A stretch of DNA of 64,000 bases from Pseudomonas sp. IB20 (GTDB lineage Bacteria; Pseudomonadota; Gammaproteobacteria; Pseudomonadales; Pseudomonadaceae): the NCBI RefSeq assembly GCF_009707325.1, contig NZ_CP046103.1:2961610-3025609 (forward strand). Reading direction: 5' to 3'. Below are positions 52,541-60,962 of the stretch, piece by piece (positions within the stretch are counted from its first letter, which is position 1; each line of letters begins with the position of its first letter). The notes under the pieces were generated by a model that saw only the letters and a program-made list of their open reading frames with translations, did no database searches and had not been told where the DNA came from. The position numbers and the translations under genes were made by a program.

Positions 52541-53751
52541 GTGCCGCCAGCAGCTGGACGGCCGCCCAGGTCGGGTATTGCAGCAACGTGCACCCGGCCC
52601 GTGACCTGGCCGGGTTACGCGCCTCCATCAAGCAGCACTTTCAAGGCGTGCGCAGCCTGCGCGGGCTAGAGGAACAGGACAGCGGCCTGTGGATTTGCGC
52701 TCACGCGGCGGCGCAACTACAGCAGGATTCGGCGCGTGTGCAGTTCCTGGCATTGCTCCAGCACAGCGGCCTGCGCCTGACGTCACTGAACGGTTTCCCC
52801 TATGGTGAATTCCATCAGGGCGCGGTGAAAGCCGACGTCTACCTGCCCAACTGGGCCGACCCGCAACGGCTAGCCTACAGCCTGGACCTGGCGCGCATCC
52901 TCGCTCACGCCTTGCCTCCCGACTGCCGCCAAGGGGTGATTTCCAGCGTACCGCTGGGCTATGCCGCCACCTGGAACGAGGCCTTGCAGGCACGCGCCGA
53001 TGAGCACCTGAGCCAACTCACCGCCGCGCTCGCCCGCCTGCATTGGGAAACCGGCAAGAAAATCGTGTTCTGCCTGGAGATGGAACCGGACTGCGTGCTG
53101 GAGACTACCGAGCAGGCCATCGCGTTCTTCCAGCGCCGGCAAGCCATGGACCCGAACCATGCCTACCTGGCGCTGTGTTTTGATGTGTGCCACCAGGCGG
53201 TGATGTTTGAAGACTGCTACCAGTCGCTGGACCGGCTGCGTGAGGCCGGGGTGCCGGTGGGCAAGGTCCAGCTGTCCAACGCGCTGATTTGCCGCCTGCC
53301 GTCTGACGATGAACAGCGCCGCGAACACGTGCTCAAGACCCTGAGCAGCTTTGCCGAAATCACCTACTTGCACCAAGTGAAGGCGCTCGACGCACAGGGC
53401 CGCCGAGTGGCTTGGCCGGACCTGCCCGCCGCCCTGACGCATTGCGCCGGGTTCAACGAACTGCGCATCCATTTCCACATTCCACTGTTCAGCGAACACC
53501 TGTTGTTGCCCGAACTCAGCGGCAGCCAAGTGGCGCTGGCGCAGACCTTCGACTACCTGGCGGCCCATGGCGATTTCCGCCCGGTGCTGGAGGTGGAAAC
53601 CTACAGTTGGGGCGTGCTGCCCTTTGAGCTGCGGCCCGCCACCGAGCCTGCGCAATTGCAAGGCATTGCCGCCGAACTGCGCTGGGTCGAAGAACAACTG
53701 CGCCAGCGCAACCTGTTGCACGTGCAGAAGGTATACGCCGATGCCCTCTGA
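52537..53751 (+). CDS. eboE: Metabolite traffic protein EboE (xylose-isomerase-like TIM barrel)
   Basis: A 404-residue protein of the sugar-phosphate isomerase/xylose-isomerase-like fold. Conserved EboE start GYCSNVHPARDLAGL, then LNGFPYGEFHQGAVKADVYL, the acidic FCLEMEPDCVLETTEQ, and FDVCHQAVMFED with candidate metal ligands (Glu, Asp, His). The ATG at 52537 is set by the overlap with eboB and by the conserved start. In cyanobacteria the ebo cluster is required to move a scytonemin precursor to the periplasm; the direct role of EboE is not known. Confidence 0.9.
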   Translation: MSAASSWTAAQVGYCSNVHPARDLAGLRASIKQHFQGVRSLRGLEEQDSGLWICAHAAAQLQQDSARVQFLALLQHSGLRLTSLNGFPYGEFHQGAVKADVYLPNWADPQRLAYSLDLARILAHALPPDCRQGVISSVPLGYAATWNEALQARADEHLSQLTAALARLHWETGKKIVFCLEMEPDCVLETTEQAIAFFQRRQAMDPNHAYLALCFDVCHQAVMFEDCYQSLDRLREAGVPVGKVQLSNALICRLPSDDEQRREHVLKTLSSFAEITYLHQVKALDAQGRRVAWPDLPAALTHCAGFNELRIHFHIPLFSEHLLLPELSGSQVALAQTFDYLAAHGDFRPVLEVETYSWGVLPFELRPATEPAQLQGIAAELRWVEEQLRQRNLLHVQKVYADAL

Positions 53752-55186
53752 ACAACCGCTGTTGCTGATCAATGTGGTCGGGCTGACGCCGTCGCTGTTG
53801 GGTGAAGCGACGCCGCACATCAATGCCCTGCTCAAGACCGCCCAGATGGCCACCCTGCAACCGGTGTTCCCCGCCGTCACCTCGACCGTGCAGGCCTCGA
53901 TCCTCACCGGCGCGCCGCCGTCGCAACATGGGATTGTCGGCAATGGCTGGTACTTTCGCGACCAGGCTGAAGTGCGTTTCTGGCTGCAACCCAACGCGCT
54001 GATCCAGGGCGAAAAAGTCTGGCACACGCTCAAGCGTGAGATCCCGGGTTTTCGCTGCAGCCAGTTGTTCTGGTGGTACAACATGTACGCCGACGTGGAC
54101 GCCGCGATCACCCCGCGTCCGCATTACCCGGCCGATGGGCGCAAGCAGTTCGGCTTGTATTCGTCGCCGCCCGGGCTCCATGAGCAGATCGAGGCGCAGA
54201 TTGGCGAGTTCCCTTTCCATGGCTTCTGGGGCCCGGCGGCGGGCATTGCCTCGAGCCGCTGGATCGTCGATTGCGCGATGGCCGAGTTCCAGCTCAATCG
54301 CCCTCACCTGCAATTGATTTACTTGCCCCATCTGGACTACAGCTTGCAGCGCGTGGGGCCTGAACATCCGTCGATTGCCGATGAAGTGCGCGCCATCGAC
54401 GCCGAGGTGGGCCGCTTGCTGAGCTTTGCCGAGGCGCAGGGCGCGGCGGTGATGCTGCTCTCCGAATACGGCATCGAAGCGGTCGAGCAATCGGTGTCGA
54501 TCAACCGCGTGCTGCGCGCCGAAGGCCTGTTGCAAGTGCGCCAATCCTTGAGCTGGGAGTTGCTCGACCCTGGCGCCAGCGCGGCGTTTGCGGTGGCCGA
54601 TCATCAGGTCGCGCATGTGTATGTGAAGCAGGCGCAGGACATTCCCCGCGTCAAAGCCTTGCTGCAGCGCCAGCCGGGTATCGAGCAGGTGCTGGACCAA
54701 ACCGAGCAACGCACCTGGCAGTTGGACCACCCACGCAGCGGCGAGTTGGTGGCCGTGGCCGCGGCGGGTTACTGGTTTGATTACTACTACTGGCTGGACG
54801 CGCGCAAGGCGCCGGATTTTGCGCGCACCGTGGACATCCACCGCAAGCCCGGCTACGACCCGGTCGAGCTATTTATCGACCCGGCGATTCGCTTCCCTAA
54901 ACTGAAAGTCGCGCGCCGCCTGCTGCAAAAAAAGCTCGGCTTTCGCTACTACATGGACCTGATCCCGCTGGACACCCGCCTCGTGCGGGGCAGCCACGGC
55001 CGCCTGCCCAGCAGCGCGCAGACCGGCCCGCTGCTGATCACCAATTGTGATCTGGCGTTACCGCAGCACCTTGCGGCGACGGCAGTGAAGCAACTGCTCC
55101 TGGAACATTTCCTGGGGCGCCCACACCTGGAACTGGCCAATGCCAAGGAGCTTCCATGCGGCGAGCCTTATCTATCACTGTCTTGA
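53741..55186 (+). CDS. eboF: Alkaline-phosphatase-fold protein EboF (nucleotide pyrophosphatase-like)
   Basis: A 481-residue protein of the type I phosphodiesterase/nucleotide pyrophosphatase group. The threonine-nucleophile region reads FPAVTSTVQASILTG, followed by HGIVGNGWYFRD; the second metal half has YLPHLDYSLQ and LLSEYGIEAV. The first metal aspartate found in NPPs appears replaced (LINVVGLTP instead of VDG), so catalysis may be altered. Overlaps eboE by 11 bp and the next gene by 31 bp. No signal peptide. Confidence 0.88.
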   Translation: MPSEQPLLLINVVGLTPSLLGEATPHINALLKTAQMATLQPVFPAVTSTVQASILTGAPPSQHGIVGNGWYFRDQAEVRFWLQPNALIQGEKVWHTLKREIPGFRCSQLFWWYNMYADVDAAITPRPHYPADGRKQFGLYSSPPGLHEQIEAQIGEFPFHGFWGPAAGIASSRWIVDCAMAEFQLNRPHLQLIYLPHLDYSLQRVGPEHPSIADEVRAIDAEVGRLLSFAEAQGAAVMLLSEYGIEAVEQSVSINRVLRAEGLLQVRQSLSWELLDPGASAAFAVADHQVAHVYVKQAQDIPRVKALLQRQPGIEQVLDQTEQRTWQLDHPRSGELVAVAAAGYWFDYYYWLDARKAPDFARTVDIHRKPGYDPVELFIDPAIRFPKLKVARRLLQKKLGFRYYMDLIPLDTRLVRGSHGRLPSSAQTGPLLITNCDLALPQHLAATAVKQLLLEHFLGRPHLELANAKELPCGEPYLSLS

Positions 55187-56298
55187 GTGCACTGGCCGGA
55201 CTGGCCCAGGCCCAAGGCGCAAACACGCCCTTCGACTGCACGGGTTTCTTGCAGTTTGGTGGCGACATCGACAAGACCCGGTCGACCTTCACCCAGAGCC
55301 CCGAAACCCTGGCCTGGAACTGGTTTGCCTGCCTCAACCAACCCGCTGCGGCACAAAGCCCTGACTTGGTCTGGGAAACCATGAAGCCGTCGGATCAGGT
55401 CTACCTGGCCAACGGCGCGCAACCCCTGCCCTACGCCCAGCGCGTGCCCGTGCCACCCGCGGTGCTGACGCAAGCCCAGGCGATGGGCATGAACGCCAAC
55501 CGCATGTTCCATAACCTCAATGCCACGCAACAGGTGGACGGGCTGATCCTGGAAATGGGCGGGCAAGTGCCGCAAGCCCAGCAAGGCCAGGCGGTGCGCT
55601 TCCAGCTGCTGATGGGGCCGGACACCTTCAACTACATCGTGCAGCAGAAGGTCTACAACGTGAATGGCCAGGCCGCGTTGACCAGCGACCTGAACTTCCC
55701 CTCCACCGCGTGGGAACTGAAGGCCGCCTGGCTGTGGATCGGCAACAACCCGACCTATCAGCAGCAACTGGCCAACGACGGCTACTACATCGCCCAGACC
55801 TACTACCAGCAAGGCAGTGAGTACGTGGTCGGGTATGCCGCGTTGAGCGGCTTGCACGTGATCAACAAACTGAACCCCGACTGGGTGTGGACCACCTTCG
55901 AAAACCGCAACAACGGCAAGTACACCGTGACCAACGCGATCCCGCCCACGCCGATGACCAACAGCACCGGGCCGACCACGGCGGCGCAACCGGTCAATGT
56001 CAGTTTTCAGGCGAGTTACCCGACGCTGGCGCAATACGAGCTGATCGGCGTGCAGTCCAATACCACGCCCACCTTGCTCGCCAACTCCCAGTTGGAATCG
56101 GCGTTCCAGAGCATGTCTTCGTGCTTCGCGTGCCACAGCACCGCCGCGTACTCGTCGACTAAGGGCTACTTCAATTTCGCCCTCAAACAACAGGGCGGCA
56201 TCGTCTACCCCACCGCCGAACTGCCGGCCTCCGACTTTGTCGGCTATCACAAACTGGACTTTGTCTGGTCGCTCAAACGCGCCCAGTGGCAACGCTAA
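55156..56298 (+). CDS. Secreted mono-haem c protein, ebo-linked module 1
   Basis: A 380-residue exported protein: signal peptide cleaved near GLAQAQG and one c-type haem motif CFACH at residues 323-327, close to the C-terminus. It is a paralogue of the product at 59673; both share an F(D/N)C start, (V)W(E/Q)T, YNYIV, and GLH(V/I)I.K..P.W(V/I)W.TFE. The large region before the haem site matches no enzyme I know. AAGGAG precedes the ATG at 55156, inside the end of eboF. It probably acts in the periplasm as an electron carrier or redox enzyme. Confidence 0.8.
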   Translation: MRRALSITVLSALAGLAQAQGANTPFDCTGFLQFGGDIDKTRSTFTQSPETLAWNWFACLNQPAAAQSPDLVWETMKPSDQVYLANGAQPLPYAQRVPVPPAVLTQAQAMGMNANRMFHNLNATQQVDGLILEMGGQVPQAQQGQAVRFQLLMGPDTFNYIVQQKVYNVNGQAALTSDLNFPSTAWELKAAWLWIGNNPTYQQQLANDGYYIAQTYYQQGSEYVVGYAALSGLHVINKLNPDWVWTTFENRNNGKYTVTNAIPPTPMTNSTGPTTAAQPVNVSFQASYPTLAQYELIGVQSNTTPTLLANSQLESAFQSMSSCFACHSTAAYSSTKGYFNFALKQQGGIVYPTAELPASDFVGYHKLDFVWSLKRAQWQR

Positions 56299-56308
56299 GG
56301 AGCCTCAC

Positions 56309-58672
56309 ATGAGCGTATTGAATTTCCCGCGTATCTACCTCGGCGGCCATATGTTCTGGAACCCGCCGACCGCCAACAATAACGACATGTACCCGCTCTA
56401 CGATGCGGTGAAAATGCAGATGAACTGGCGGTTTCTGGAAGCCTTCAAGATCACGCCGCTGAACGCCGCCAGCAACCTGCTGCCGTGGACCATCGCGCCA
56501 TTGGCCCCGGCCGCCGTACCCGACTACGTGATGCAGGTGCCGGGCAATGCCGGGCAGTTGGCGTCCCCCATGATCCCCGGCGAATGGAACCTGTTCGGCG
56601 ACAACGCCTGCGGCACCGTGAGCTACAACCAGACCCAGTCGGTGATCACGGGCGGCGAGTTGCCCGACGGCGGTTATGTGAGCCAGGACCCGCTGATCAA
56701 CCAAAGTTATCAGCTGCTCGGCAACCCGTTTGGCGGCGCGCCGAATTCCCCGGCGCGCTTTGTCGACGTGAGCCCGTGGCAGAACACCTTTACCGCGCTG
56801 TACTTCGACAAGTTGGTACTGGGCAATGCCGAGTGCGGCCTGACGCTCAACCGCGAGCACCGCATGCTCGACCGGTTCCTCAACTTCAACTGGGCCAACC
56901 TCGGCGGCCTGGCGTACGTGACCACCACCTGGCAGACCTGCTTCCCGAAAGAAAACCTGGCATGGGTGATCGGCAACTCGGCCTTGCTGCAAAATCTGCA
57001 GGCGCAGATGGCGCAACAGAATGCCAAGGGCCTGATGTTCCGTTTTACCACCTACCTGACCTGTTACGACAAGAACGGTATCTTCAATAACTACCCGCCC
57101 ATCGACACCCACAGCTCCACGCCCGAAGCCCAGGCCAAGGTGCAAGCCATGTATCAACAGGCGCTGGATAACGCCGGTGACATTTTTTTCAACCCGGCCT
57201 ATAGCCGCACCGTAGGCAGCCTGGGGCTGTGGTTTGAGGATGAGTTCCCCACCGCGCCAGCGGGCCGGCGCCTGGTGCCAGCACAAAAGGTGCCCATCTA
57301 CAAAACCTCACCGGGTACCACCAGCCAGGTCCAACTGGGCGTGATCTCGGCCCAGGCCCATGGCACGACCTTGTCGCTGGACCTGGGCAACGCGTTCCCG
57401 TTCTACCCCGTCGACAGCAAGGCCGAGATCCCCGTTGCCGCCAAGTACCAGGCCGGCAACTACCAGATTGGCATCCGCCAAGGCACGCAATTCAGCCCGT
57501 TGGCAAGCTTTGGCTATGACGACTACCAGCAGTTGGCGTTCGACAAACGCGCCGGCATCCTCGACCTGCCGCTGACCGTCCAAGCTCAGGCGCAGCTGCA
57601 AACTGGCAGCCTGGAATTGCAACAACCAGGTACCACGCCAATCATCGCCGCGACCCAGCAGATGTGGACCGCCGAGGTGGTAGAGAGCGCCAGTTTTATT
57701 GACGTGGGCGACACCAAGACACTGCAAATCATGGTGCAACACGACGGCCAGCCCGCACCGGCCGGCACCACGTTATGGGTGGCGGAATACGGCAATGCCT
57801 ACATGCTGTGCACCACCGATTACTACCTGGCGTTCAGCAACGCGGCGGACTTTTCGCTGTTCAACAACGACCCGCAGAACCCGGCCAACAACAGCCCCTG
57901 CCTGCCGCAGTTTAGCGGGGCGAAGACCCTGCTCGGCCAGATCACCGAAGGCACCGGTCGTCAGCTCATGGCAACCCGGCTCGCGGTGTCAGCCGATCAG
58001 ACGACGCCGGTGACCTATCAGCAATTCCTGCAAACACCGGCCGCAGTCGCCTTAAGCCCGACGCTTAAGTTCGTCAACCCGATTGCCCTGCAAGGCACGC
58101 TGCAAGACCCGCTGAACAGCAACGTGCAATACAGCGTGACCAAGATTCAGACCGATGCCAATGGCATCGCCAACCTGACCGTCACGGCCCAGGCGCCGGG
58201 CTTTCCGACCTTGCGTTTCTTTGTGCAGGAAGGTGAGCAGGCGCCGGTGATTCCGTTCAGTTTCCCACTCAACCAGGCCTTTACCGACTTCCTCGCACCG
58301 CTGCGCGTGCTGCCGCTGGAACCGCAGATGCAGCAGGACTTCGTCAACGCCTGGAACCTGATCTATCAGCGTGAGGACGCCGGCCAGCTGATCTGGGAGA
58401 CCTTCATCTACCCGTTCATCTTGCAGCCGTTCTATTACCTGTACCCGATCATGAGCAAGTACATGCCGCTCAATAACCTGACGCGCATCGAGGGCGCCGT
58501 CGACCAACTGATCGTGCTGATCAGCAAGCAATATCAGGAGGAAAGCACCCTGGCCATGCCCATCACACGCGACATGCCGCAAAGCCGGCGCGCCGTGCTG
58601 GAACTGTGGGCACAGGCGCTGGTGAAGCGTAACTACCCGCCCGTGCAGCTGAGCATGAGCGACTACACGTAA
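56309..58672 (+). CDS. Large protein of unknown function, ebo-linked module 1
   Basis: A 787-residue protein without signal peptide or membrane helix. It starts MSVLNFPRIYLGGHMFWNPP and ends with a block containing YPFILQPFYYLYPIMSKYMPLNN and TRDMPQSRRAVLELW. Both ends are paralogous to the 602-residue product at 60963 (MSILNGPRLNFWGG start; FPAMSRYVPLNQP and VRSMSPAQRALLRAYL end). The middle is rich in beta-type sequence, Asn, Gln and Pro. No catalytic motif recognised. It begins 10 bp after the haem protein gene, with AAGGAG upstream. Confidence 0.75.
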   Translation: MSVLNFPRIYLGGHMFWNPPTANNNDMYPLYDAVKMQMNWRFLEAFKITPLNAASNLLPWTIAPLAPAAVPDYVMQVPGNAGQLASPMIPGEWNLFGDNACGTVSYNQTQSVITGGELPDGGYVSQDPLINQSYQLLGNPFGGAPNSPARFVDVSPWQNTFTALYFDKLVLGNAECGLTLNREHRMLDRFLNFNWANLGGLAYVTTTWQTCFPKENLAWVIGNSALLQNLQAQMAQQNAKGLMFRFTTYLTCYDKNGIFNNYPPIDTHSSTPEAQAKVQAMYQQALDNAGDIFFNPAYSRTVGSLGLWFEDEFPTAPAGRRLVPAQKVPIYKTSPGTTSQVQLGVISAQAHGTTLSLDLGNAFPFYPVDSKAEIPVAAKYQAGNYQIGIRQGTQFSPLASFGYDDYQQLAFDKRAGILDLPLTVQAQAQLQTGSLELQQPGTTPIIAATQQMWTAEVVESASFIDVGDTKTLQIMVQHDGQPAPAGTTLWVAEYGNAYMLCTTDYYLAFSNAADFSLFNNDPQNPANNSPCLPQFSGAKTLLGQITEGTGRQLMATRLAVSADQTTPVTYQQFLQTPAAVALSPTLKFVNPIALQGTLQDPLNSNVQYSVTKIQTDANGIANLTVTAQAPGFPTLRFFVQEGEQAPVIPFSFPLNQAFTDFLAPLRVLPLEPQMQQDFVNAWNLIYQREDAGQLIWETFIYPFILQPFYYLYPIMSKYMPLNNLTRIEGAVDQLIVLISKQYQEESTLAMPITRDMPQSRRAVLELWAQALVKRNYPPVQLSMSDYT

Positions 58673-58730
58673 GCCTCACACAGGACCACTGGGTGACGCG
58701 CCTGTCGCCCGGTTTTCAAAGGAGTGTTGT

Positions 58731-59654
58731 ATGAACGCCAGCCTCTTGAGCCGACTGTTACTGTTGTTACTGTTGCTGAGCCCCGTTGCGTTTGCCGAGG
58801 ACGACAGCGGCGCCGTGTACTTCACCAATGGGGTGCACAACAGCGAAGGCTGTAATGCACAGAACGGCAACTGCATCGCCAAACGCGCGCCCAGCGACCC
58901 ATCCGATCCGTTTTTCCCGGCGCAATGGATCAGCGATTGGACGATGTACCGGGTGATGAACAACTACCAGAACAACCCACCGCCTTACAGCAGCCCACCC
59001 TCCACGCTCAAACCTGCGGACTACACCGTCTCGCGCGGGACCAGCTACTACGACAGCACCTACATCCCAGCCGACGGCGACGGTTTCGGCGCGATGATGG
59101 AGCACTACGAGAAGTACTGCCTGCCGATCTTCCCGATCAAGAACAACAACTACAGCTGCTCGTTCGTGTCCCTGGGCAACAAGGCGTACTTCCTGACCTA
59201 CCCGCAGGACCGCCCGAAAGACATGCCGGCCTGCTGCATGTTTTCACCGATGAACCATCCGCCGCGCCAGGACTTTATCGAGCACCTGCCCTACAGCGCC
59301 GAACGCAGCAAAAACCTGGGTGGCAGTGTGCAGGCCTATGCCTTGGACCTGATCTCGCCGGCGGGACCGATTTTGTTCGGGTATGCGTTTAACAAGCAGC
59401 AGACGGGCAAACCGCCCTACCGCCTGCCCCAGTCGTTCTTCTTTTCCGGGGACGTGAGCGTCGCAAATGCGCCCATCGTGAGCCAGAACTACACGAACTT
59501 TCGCATCGCCAAACCCGACCCGGCGCAGACCTGGGCGCAAGTGATCGCCATGTGCCCGTCGAACCCGCCGCCGTGCCAATTGTTCGAGCCGCCGGCGTCC
59601 CAGAGCAACGGGCATAAGGCCCAGTGGAACCAGCTCATGCAGCGCAAACCCTGA
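58731..59654 (+). CDS. Cysteine-rich secreted protein of unknown function
   Basis: A 307-residue protein with a strong signal peptide (a leucine run, cleavage after PVAFA). The mature part has about nine cysteines, including CNAQNGNC, KYCLPIFP, YSCSFVS, ACCMF and PSNPPPCQLF, but no CxxCH haem site. Tyr/Pro/Asn-rich stretches (PPPYSSPPSTL) follow the start. I recognise no family. It lies between the two haem-protein modules with AAAGGAG ahead of the ATG, so is probably a secreted partner of them. Confidence 0.72.
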   Translation: MNASLLSRLLLLLLLLSPVAFAEDDSGAVYFTNGVHNSEGCNAQNGNCIAKRAPSDPSDPFFPAQWISDWTMYRVMNNYQNNPPPYSSPPSTLKPADYTVSRGTSYYDSTYIPADGDGFGAMMEHYEKYCLPIFPIKNNNYSCSFVSLGNKAYFLTYPQDRPKDMPACCMFSPMNHPPRQDFIEHLPYSAERSKNLGGSVQAYALDLISPAGPILFGYAFNKQQTGKPPYRLPQSFFFSGDVSVANAPIVSQNYTNFRIAKPDPAQTWAQVIAMCPSNPPPCQLFEPPASQSNGHKAQWNQLMQRKP

Positions 59655-59672
59655 ACACAAGGACGTATCGCC

Positions 59673-60959
59673 ATGAAAACACTCGTGAGTGTGATGCTAC
59701 TCGGGCTGGTCAGCCTGTCGGCCCAGGCGCGGGAAGCGCCTCAGCCGTTGACGCTGGCCACGCAATTCAACTGCCAGCCACCCAGCAGCGCGCCGGCGGC
59801 CACCGCCAGCCAGGATCAGTTCGATCAATACAGCTGGCAGCTGTTTATCGCCTTAAACTGGCCGGCACAGGACGGGCAACGTGGCACGCCCAACTGCAGC
59901 AAACAGCCCGGCGATTCGGGCTATACCGTGTGGCAGACCTACAAGACGGTCAGCGAAATCTTCCTGCCGGGCGCTGCCAACCCAGGGCCGTGGAACAGCC
60001 CGCTGACCGCCCGAAGCCTGGGCATCATCAACATCGCGGCGCTGAAGAACAGCTCGCTGGTCAACTCCATCGACCAGGCGGTGGGTGGCTGGCTGATCGA
60101 CCAGGCGGGCAACCCGACCTATTACGATATTTCGGCCAACCAGGCGTCCTACAACTACATCGTCAGCAATAACTTCTACAACGCGAATGTGGTGTCCAAA
60201 GCCAACACCATCAACTTCCCCAATGGGGTCATCGAGGTCAAATCCAGCTGGCGCATTCTGACCGCCCGGGACAATGCCAGCCATTACCTGACGCAGTTTG
60301 CCCGCGTGGCGCGGTTCAACAGCCAGGGGCAGCGCATTGGTGTCGGCGAGGCGTATTTGGGGTTGGTGGGCTTGCACATCATCACCAAGGTCAATGGTTA
60401 CCCGCAGTGGATCTGGTCGACCTTCGAGCAGGTCGAAAACGTGCCGCCCAAAGCCAAGGTGAACGGCCAGTGGGTTGACCAACCGGTAGCCGGTACCGCC
60501 TATTCCTACTTCAACGCCGCCGCCCCCGCCGCCGCACTCAACCAGTCGCCGTGCAACTGGCAAACCCAGGGCACGCAACTGGTCTGCGTGCCCAAACCCG
60601 GCACCTCGTTCCAGACGCCCAACCCACTGAACCGCGTGACGCCGATTGCCGACGCCACCGCTTGGGTGAACAACAACTACCGCACCCACCCCGGGCTGCA
60701 ACGCAGCGTGTTGAAGTACTACCAGTTAATCACCACCCAGCGCCCGTTGATGCCGAACAACCCGAGCAACCCGCTGGGGCAGCCGACCCCGGCGCTGTCG
60801 GCCAATGTGACCATGGAGAGTTATATCCAGCCCAACAGCAGTTGCATGAACTGCCACTCGATGGCGACGCCGGTGAAGAGCCCGTTCAAGTCCGACTTCT
60901 CCTACCTGTTCAAATTCGCCAACCCGCCTCTCACCCCTCAAGCCACGGACAAGGAATAG
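59673..60959 (+). CDS. Secreted mono-haem c protein, ebo-linked module 2
   Basis: A 428-residue exported protein with signal peptide (cleavage after LSAQA) and one c-type haem motif CMNCH at residues 391-395. It is paralogous to the product at 55156 along most of its length; shared stretches include the YNYIV segment and GLHIITKVNGYPQWIWSTFE here against GLHVINKLNPDWVWTTFE there. This GLH...W.WSTFE pattern occurs in bacterial proteins annotated only as cytochrome c family. It starts 18 bp after the Cys-rich protein gene. Confidence 0.8.
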   Translation: MKTLVSVMLLGLVSLSAQAREAPQPLTLATQFNCQPPSSAPAATASQDQFDQYSWQLFIALNWPAQDGQRGTPNCSKQPGDSGYTVWQTYKTVSEIFLPGAANPGPWNSPLTARSLGIINIAALKNSSLVNSIDQAVGGWLIDQAGNPTYYDISANQASYNYIVSNNFYNANVVSKANTINFPNGVIEVKSSWRILTARDNASHYLTQFARVARFNSQGQRIGVGEAYLGLVGLHIITKVNGYPQWIWSTFEQVENVPPKAKVNGQWVDQPVAGTAYSYFNAAAPAAALNQSPCNWQTQGTQLVCVPKPGTSFQTPNPLNRVTPIADATAWVNNNYRTHPGLQRSVLKYYQLITTQRPLMPNNPSNPLGQPTPALSANVTMESYIQPNSSCMNCHSMATPVKSPFKSDFSYLFKFANPPLTPQATDKE

Positions 60960-60962
60960 ACC

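Noticed and set aside
58731..59654. Third c-type cytochrome in the ebo-linked cluster
   Set aside because: The protein is Cys-rich but has no CxxCH motif, so haem c attachment cannot be claimed.
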